DNA of 64,000 nt from positions 2,091,163-2,155,162 of the forward strand of contig NZ_CM001024.1 in assembly GCF_000160775.2 (NCBI RefSeq). The letters are read 5' to 3'. The translations under genes and the position numbers were made by a program. How positions within the stretch are numbered: the stretch's first letter is position 1; every line of letters starts with the position of its first letter. The notes under the pieces are model-generated. The model saw only the letters and a list, made by a program, of their open reading frames with translations. It was not told the DNA's origin and made no database searches. Below are positions 59,117-64,000 of this stretch, piece by piece. This DNA is from Aeromicrobium marinum DSM 15272. Its GTDB lineage: Bacteria; Actinomycetota; Actinomycetes; Propionibacteriales; Nocardioidaceae.

Positions 59117-59871
59117 CCGACGTGACCCGCTCGGAGTACTGCGCGATCGCGATCGCCGACTGCTTCGCCGACGACGGCGAGATCATGGGCAGCCCCATGG
59201 GCCTGCTGCCCACGCTCGGCGCGCGGCTGGCCAAGAACACCAGCAACCCGCAGCTGCTGCTCACCGACGGCGAGGCACGCATCCTGCGCGGCACCCCGCC
59301 GCTGGGCCAGACCGCGGAGCTGGTGGAGGGCTGGATGCCGTTCCGCCTGGTGCTGGAGGCCGTGGTGCCCTACGGCAAGCGCCACGTGATGATGGGCGCC
59401 ACCCAGATCGACCGGCACGGCAACCAGAACATCTCGGCCATCGGACCGTGGGACCGGCCCACCCGGCAGCTGCTCGGTGTGCGCGGCGCGCCCGGCAACA
59501 CGGTCAACAACCGCACCTCCTACTGGGTGCCGAAGCACTCCCCCCGGGTGGTCGTGGAGCAGGTCGACATCGTCTCCGGCGTGGGCTACGCCCGGGCCGA
59601 GGCGGCCGGCCCCGCGGCGACGCGCTTCCACCGGGTCGACCGGGTCGTGACCAACCTCGGTGTCTTCGACCTCGGCGGACCCGGCCACACGCTGCGGTTC
59701 GTGTCGGTGCACCCCGGGGTGAGCGTCGACGACGTCCGCGAGGCCAGCGGCTGCGAGATCCACTCGGACGGCGACGTGCCCGACACCCGCGAACCCACCG
59801 CCGAGGAGCTGGTGCTGATCCGCGAGGTGCTCGACCCGAAGGGGATCCGCGAGCGGGAGGTGCCGTCGTGA
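59113..59871 (+). CDS. ipdB: IpdB, beta subunit of the ring C-opening hydrolase
   Basis: This 252-residue class I CoA-transferase-fold beta subunit is the partner of IpdA. It shows SPMGLLPTLGARLAK, GATQIDRHGNQNISAIG and PGNTVNNRTSYWVPKHSPR. The SENG-type Glu loop of true CoA transferases is not present (the loop reads LLTDGEARIL), in line with hydrolase function. ATG at 59113 overlaps the ipdA stop, and GTG of ipdC overlaps its own stop. Confidence 0.93.
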   Translation: MTDVTRSEYCAIAIADCFADDGEIMGSPMGLLPTLGARLAKNTSNPQLLLTDGEARILRGTPPLGQTAELVEGWMPFRLVLEAVVPYGKRHVMMGATQIDRHGNQNISAIGPWDRPTRQLLGVRGAPGNTVNNRTSYWVPKHSPRVVVEQVDIVSGVGYARAEAAGPAATRFHRVDRVVTNLGVFDLGGPGHTLRFVSVHPGVSVDDVREASGCEIHSDGDVPDTREPTAEELVLIREVLDPKGIREREVPS

Positions 59872-60935
59872 TCGAGTCGCTGCTGACCACCCCGCTCACC
59901 GAGCTGGTCGGGGTCCGCCACCCGGTCGTGCAGACCGGCATGGGATGGGTCGCCGGACCCAGCCTCGTGAGCGGCACCGCCAACGCCGGCGGTCTCGGCA
60001 TCCTCGCGTCCGCCACCATGACCCTGGCCGAGCTGGAGCAGTCGGTCGTGGAGGTCAAGAGCCGCACGGACGCCCCGTTCGGGGTCAACCTGCGGGCCGA
60101 CGCCGCGGACGCCCCCGCCCGCTGCGACCTGCTGATCGAGCACGGGGTCAAGGTCGCCTCGTTCGCCCTGGCGCCCAAGCCCGAGCTGATCGCCCGGCTC
60201 AAGGAGCACGACATCGTCGTGATCCCCAGCGTTGGCCTGCCCAAGCACGCGGTCAAGGTCGCCTCGTGGGGCGCCGACGCCGTGATGATCCAGGGTGGCG
60301 AGGGCGGCGGGCATACCGGCTCGGTGCCCACGACGCTGCTGCTGCCGACGGTGCTCGACGCCGTCGACATCCCGGTAATCGCCGCCGGCGGGTTCTTCGA
60401 CGGCCGCGGGCTCGCCGCCGCACTGTCGTACGGGGCCGCCGGGGTCGGCATGGGGACCCGGTTCCTGCTCACCGCCGAGAGCCGCGTGCCCGACGCCGTG
60501 AAGCAGCGCTACCTCGCGGCGGGGCTCGACGACACGGTCGTGACCAAGAAGGTCGACGGCATGCCGCACCGCATGCTGCGCACCGACCTGGTCGAGCAGG
60601 TCGAGGGCGGAACCGGACTGCGGACGCTCCTGCCGACGGCCCGCCGCACGCTGGAGTTCAAGCGGATGGCACAGATGACGTGGAAGCAGCTGGCCGTCGA
60701 CGGCCGGGCCATGCGCAAGGAGCAGGGCCGGACCCTGGGGCAGCTGGCGCTGGCCGCCAACACCCCGATGATGCTGAAGGCCGGGCTGGTCGACGGCGAC
60801 GCCTCGGCGGGCGTGCTCGCGTCGGGTCAGGTGGTGGGCGTCATCGACGACCTCCCCACCTGCGAGGAGCTGGTCGACCGGATCGTGACCGAGGCGGCGG
60901 CAGCGCTCAGCCGCACGAGCTCCTACCTGCGGTAG
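59868..60935 (+). CDS. ipdC: IpdC, NMO-family oxidoreductase of ring C/D catabolism
   Basis: IpdC is an FMN TIM-barrel enzyme needed for an early step in processing the methylhexahydroindanedione propionate (HIP) CoA ester. The 355-residue protein has PVVQTGMGWVAGPSLVSG, MIQGGEGGGHTGS at the phosphate end, and IAAGGFFDGRGLAAALSYGAAGVGMGTRF (in parts). Length and position equal Rv3553. The GTG at 59868 overlaps the ipdB stop. It ends the operon; modular repeats follow. Confidence 0.92.
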   Translation: MIESLLTTPLTELVGVRHPVVQTGMGWVAGPSLVSGTANAGGLGILASATMTLAELEQSVVEVKSRTDAPFGVNLRADAADAPARCDLLIEHGVKVASFALAPKPELIARLKEHDIVVIPSVGLPKHAVKVASWGADAVMIQGGEGGGHTGSVPTTLLLPTVLDAVDIPVIAAGGFFDGRGLAAALSYGAAGVGMGTRFLLTAESRVPDAVKQRYLAAGLDDTVVTKKVDGMPHRMLRTDLVEQVEGGTGLRTLLPTARRTLEFKRMAQMTWKQLAVDGRAMRKEQGRTLGQLALAANTPMMLKAGLVDGDASAGVLASGQVVGVIDDLPTCEELVDRIVTEAAAALSRTSSYLR

Positions 60936-60956
60936 CCCAGACGTTGGCGTGAGTGA

Positions 60957-61141
60957 GTCGCCTCGGGCTTCGCCCTCACGGTCGCTCCGCTCCCTGGCGA
61001 CCACGGAACCCGCAGCGAGGCGAACCCCACGCGAGTGAACGCCTCGGGCTTCGCCCTCACGGTCGCTCCGCTCCCTGGCGAACGCGGAACCCGTTCGCCA
61101 GTCCGCGAGGAACGAGCGGACGTGAGCGCAGCGAGGCGAAC
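60957..61141. repeat. Modular GC-rich repeats, inverted orientation
   Basis: Modules appear on the opposite strand: an inverted B at 60957-61001 (GTCGCC...GGCGAC), a second inverted B ending at about 61083 with changed ends, and an inverted A at 61093-61141 (GTTCGCC...GGCGAAC). They fill the gap between convergent ipdC and cysQ. No gene is seen here. Confidence 0.85.
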
Positions 61142-61161
61142 CCCACAGGACGGACCTGCGG

Positions 61162-61911
61162 TCAGGCGGCGGCGATGGCGGCGAGGAGGTCGGGGGCCAG
61201 GTCGGCGCGGCAGATCAGCAGGTCGGGCAGGTAGGGGTGGGCCGCGTTGTAGGTCAGCGGCGACCCGTCGACCCGCGAGGCGTGCAGGCCCGCGGCCAGC
61301 GCCACCCCGACCGGAGCGGCCGAGTCCCACTCCCACTGCCCGCCGGCGTGCAGGTACGCGTCGGCGTCGCCCCGCACCACCGCCATCGCCTTGGCGCCGG
61401 CCGACCCCATCGTCTGCAGGTCGCCGCCCACGGCCTCCGCCACGGGCGCGGCGAACTCCGGCGGCCGGCTGGCGCTGACCAGGAGGATCGGTCGCGATCG
61501 GTGCACAGCGGCGGCGGCCGGGTCGTCGGTCGTGTACACCGTGCCCAACGCCGGCTGTGCCACGGCGGCGGCCGTGATGGCCGGGTCGGTCACGCCCCGC
61601 TCCCACAGCGCGACGTGCACGGCCCAGTCGCTGCGGCCCGGCATGCCGTACTCCCGGGTGCCGTCGAGGGGGTCGATGATCCAGACCCGGTCGGCCGAGA
61701 GTCGGGCGTCGGTGTCAGCCGACTCCTCCGACAGCACCGCGTCGCCCGGACGCCCCTCGGCCAGCAGCCGCAGCAGCAGCTCGTCGGAGCGCGCGTCGCC
61801 CGCCACCCCGAGCTCCTTGCCGGCGAGCCCCGAGGTGCGCTGCAGCTCCAGCAGCAGCTGCCCCGCCTGCTGGGCGAGGTCGGCGGCGAAGGCCGCGTCG
61901 TCGCGGGTCAC
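61162..61911 (-). CDS. cysQ: 3'(2'),5'-bisphosphate nucleotidase CysQ (inositol monophosphatase family)
   Basis: CysQ removes the 3'-phosphate from PAP (and PAPS), clearing the product of sulfate activation and sulfotransferase reactions. The 249-residue protein has the metal-binding [12 protein letters not shown] and EWDSAAPV motifs of the family, in the right order. GTG at 61911 overlaps the cysNC stop (GTGA), so it is the last gene of the cysD-cysNC-cysQ set. It could also clear PAP formed by the sulfotransferase at 51493. Confidence 0.9.
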   Translation of the reverse strand: MTRDDAAFAADLAQQAGQLLLELQRTSGLAGKELGVAGDARSDELLLRLLAEGRPGDAVLSEESADTDARLSADRVWIIDPLDGTREYGMPGRSDWAVHVALWERGVTDPAITAAAVAQPALGTVYTTDDPAAAAVHRSRPILLVSASRPPEFAAPVAEAVGGDLQTMGSAGAKAMAVVRGDADAYLHAGGQWEWDSAAPVGVALAAGLHASRVDGSPLTYNAAHPYLPDLLICRADLAPDLLAAIAAA

Positions 61912-63746
61912 CGGCGTTCGAGGTGGTCGATGACGATCTCGGCGAGGGCTCCGGCGTCACCGTCCGTCGGGCGCAGCAGCAGCTCGGGCCGCAGCGGTGC
62001 CTCGTACGGGGCGCTGATGCCGGTGAACTCGGGAATCTCCCCGGTACGCGCCTTGGCGTAGAGACCCTTGGGATCCCTGGCCTCGGCGATCTCCAACGGC
62101 GTGTCCATGAACACCTCGAGGAAGGACAGCCCGTCGGCGTCGTGCAGGGCGCGGGCCGCGTCCCGGTCGGCGCGGTAGGGGCTGACCAGCGAGACGATGG
62201 CGACCACCCCGGCGTCGGCCATGAGCCGTGCGACCTCCGCCACCCGGCGCACGTTCTCGGCCCGGTCGGCCGGGCTGAACCCCAGGCCCGAGTTCAGGCC
62301 GTGGCGCAGGTTGTCTCCGTCGAGCACGTAGGCCGGCTGCCCGGACGCGACGAGGCGACGCTCCACCTCGACCGCGACGGTCGACTTGCCCGAGCCCGAA
62401 AGACCGGTGAACCACAGGGTCATGCCGCGCGTGGCCCGCTGCTCGCGGGTGACCGAGCCGCTGTGCCACACGATGTTGGCCGTGTTCTGACTGGCGCCGA
62501 GGATCATGCCCGCGGCGACGGTGCGGTGGGTGGCCTCGTCGATCAGGATGAAGCTGCCGGTGTCGCGGTTGCGCCGGTAGGCGTCGAGGTGCAGCGGCTT
62601 CTGGGTGCGCAGGCGGACCCGACCGATCTCGTTCAGGCCGAGTGCGGTGGCCTCCTGGTCGCGGTGCAGGGTGTTGATGTCGAGCCGGTACTCCAGGTCC
62701 TTCACCGACGCCCGCGTCTCGCGGGTGGTGTGCAGGATCGTGTAGGTCGAGTCCGGCGACAGACTCAGGTCGCCGTCCATCCAGCAGACCATCGCCTCGA
62801 CGTCCTGGGTGCTGGTCGGCCGGTTGTTGGGACGGCACAGCATGTCGCCGCGGCTGACGTCGAGCTGGTCGGCCAGCTCGACCGTCACGGCCTGCCCGGT
62901 GGACGCCTCCTCCAGCTTGGTGCCGCCGGGACCCCACACGTGGGTGACGGTGCTGGTGAAGCCCGACGGCAGGGCGACCACCTCGTCGCCGGGCCGGAAG
63001 GACCCGCCGGCCACGGTGCCCGCGTAGCCACGGAAGTCGTGGAAGTCGGCCCCTTGGGGACGGATGACGTACTGCACCGGCAGCCGCGCGTCGATGAGGT
63101 TGCGGTCGGAGGCCACGTGCAGGTCCTCGAGGTGGCCGAGCAGCGCCGGCCCCTCGTACCAGGGCATCGCGGCACTCTTGGTGACCACGTTGTCGCCGGT
63201 GAGCGCTGACACGGGGATGAAGGTCAGGTCGGGGATCTCCAGCTTCGACGCGAAGCTCGCGAACTCGGTGCGGATGTCGTCGAAGCGGTCTTGCGCGTAG
63301 TCGACCAGGTCCATCTTGTTGACGCAGACGACCAGGTGAGGGATGCCCAGCAGCGATGCGAGGAACGCGTGGCGGCGCGACTGCTCGAGCACGCCGCGGC
63401 GCGCGTCGATGAGGATCAGCGCGACGTCGGCGGTGGACGCACCGGTGACCATGTTGCGCGTGTACTGCAGGTGCCCGGGGGTGTCGGCGATGATGAACTT
63501 GCGCCTGGGGGTCGCGAAGTAGCGGTAGGCCACGTCGATCGTGATGCCCTGCTCCCGCTCGGCGCGCAGGCCGTCGGTCAGCAGGGCGAGGTCGGGGCCC
63601 TCGTGCCCCCGGGCCGCACTGGCGGCCTCGACGGCACCGAGCTGGTCCTCGAAGATGGCCTTGCCGTCGAACAGCAGCCGCCCGATGAGGGTGGACTTGC
63701 CGTCGTCGACGCTGCCGGTGGTGGCGATGCGGACGAGCTGCGACAT
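61908..63746 (-). CDS. cysNC: Bifunctional sulfate adenylyltransferase subunit 1 / APS kinase CysNC
   Basis: This 612-residue fusion makes APS (with CysD and GTP) and then PAPS. The CysN part begins [17 protein letters not shown] (P-loop near residue 10), with [12 protein letters not shown] and NKMDLVD as GTPase motifs. The CysC part starts near residue 440 with its own P-loop [11 protein letters not shown] and [13 protein letters not shown] at 63746 shares a base with the cysD stop. CysNC fusions are common in actinobacteria. Confidence 0.94.
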   Translation of the reverse strand: MSQLVRIATTGSVDDGKSTLIGRLLFDGKAIFEDQLGAVEAASAARGHEGPDLALLTDGLRAEREQGITIDVAYRYFATPRRKFIIADTPGHLQYTRNMVTGASTADVALILIDARRGVLEQSRRHAFLASLLGIPHLVVCVNKMDLVDYAQDRFDDIRTEFASFASKLEIPDLTFIPVSALTGDNVVTKSAAMPWYEGPALLGHLEDLHVASDRNLIDARLPVQYVIRPQGADFHDFRGYAGTVAGGSFRPGDEVVALPSGFTSTVTHVWGPGGTKLEEASTGQAVTVELADQLDVSRGDMLCRPNNRPTSTQDVEAMVCWMDGDLSLSPDSTYTILHTTRETRASVKDLEYRLDINTLHRDQEATALGLNEIGRVRLRTQKPLHLDAYRRNRDTGSFILIDEATHRTVAAGMILGASQNTANIVWHSGSVTREQRATRGMTLWFTGLSGSGKSTVAVEVERRLVASGQPAYVLDGDNLRHGLNSGLGFSPADRAENVRRVAEVARLMADAGVVAIVSLVSPYRADRDAARALHDADGLSFLEVFMDTPLEIAEARDPKGLYAKARTGEIPEFTGISAPYEAPLRPELLLRPTDGDAGALAEIVIDHLERR

Positions 63747-64000
63747 CAGAAGTACCCCGCCTTCTTGCGGTCTTCCATGCCGGCCTCGGAGATGCGGTCG
63801 TCGGCGCGGGTGGCGCCGCGCTCGGTCACCCGGGAGGCGGCGACCTCCTCGGCGACGGCGCGCGGGGTGTCGGCCGCCGACTCCACGCATCCGGTGCAGG
63901 TGGCGTCGCCGATGGTGCGGAACCGGACCTGGGCCTCGAACGGGGTCTCGCCCGGACCGGGCTCGATGAACCGGTTGACCGCCAGCAGCATGCCGTCGCG
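63746..64000 (-). CDS. cysD: Sulfate adenylyltransferase subunit 2 CysD (5' part outside window)
   Basis: Only the last 84 or so codons are in the window; the frame stays open past base 64000. The visible end has [17 protein letters not shown] and the invariant tail [23 protein letters not shown] (in parts), diagnostic for CysD. It forms the ATP sulfurylase with CysN. The stop overlaps the cysNC ATG (TGATG). Confidence 0.92.
   Translation of the reverse strand, partial: RDGMLLAVNRFIEPGPGETPFEAQVRFRTIGDATCTGCVESAADTPRAVAEEVAASRVTERGATRADDRISEAGMEDRKKAGYF

Overview
The window is very GC-rich, densely packed actinobacterial DNA with GTG starts and many 1-4 base start/stop overlaps. F420-type enzymes, Mce transport genes and a full set of actinobacterial sterol-catabolism enzymes point to Actinomycetia. 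The repeat style and gene content suggest a Nocardioidaceae-like organism (Aeromicrobium or Nocardioides type); the genus is inference. No transposase, integrase, rRNA or CRISPR array is present.

Layout. 1-3467: housekeeping genes (two small DUF4190-like membrane proteins, murB, rpmG, tRNA-Met, tRNA-Thr, pyrD). 3499-5764: a GT4 glycosyltransferase with an unusual C-terminal extension, and an SDR. 5812-20892: a minus-strand block with the Mce4-type steroid importer (yrbE4A, yrbE4B, mce4A-F, two Mce-associated proteins), preceded by kshA, a small CxxC protein, kshB and a flavoprotein, and followed by fdxD and hsd4A. 20955-24870: fadE26, fadE27, fadD17. 25874-38310: the C-24-branched side-chain set (fadD19, echA19, F420 oxidoreductase, OB-fold protein, ltp4, ltp3) mixed with kstD, a ketosteroid-isomerase-like protein, a second acyl-CoA ligase and a Tyr-less SDR. 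39093-46210: cyp125 divergent from fadA5, then a GMC oxidoreductase, an aldehyde dehydrogenase and a predicted secreted GH1 glycosidase in one overlapping operon. 46264-48773: small accessory genes including a DUF222/HNH protein. 48893-55733: two operons diverging from a perfect KstR-type operator, holding an ADH, an SRPBCC protein, an SDR, a sulfotransferase and a DUF1214 protein on one side, and an atypical SDR and a DapB-like protein on the other. 55803-60935: the ring C/D module (Rv3548c and Rv3549c homologues, echA20, ipdA, ipdB, ipdC). 61162-64000: cysQ, cysNC and partial cysD.

How it fits together. Nine near-identical palindromes of the KstR type (TnnAACnnGTTnnA) stand before the catabolic operons, so the window reads as one sterol regulon. 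Mce4 imports the sterol. CYP125, FadD19/FadD17, FadE26/27, EchA19, Hsd4A, FadA5 and Ltp3/Ltp4 shorten the side chain. KstD and KshAB open ring B. EchA20, IpdAB and IpdC process rings C/D and have a separate, different palindrome. kstR itself and the ring A/B cleavage genes hsaABCD are not in the window.

The least explained parts are the KstR-linked GH1/GMC/ALDH operon, the sulfotransferase/DUF1214 pair of operons, the small protein between kshA and kshB, an in-frame 69-base palindrome inside fadD17, and a family of modular GC-rich repeats filling five intergenic gaps.
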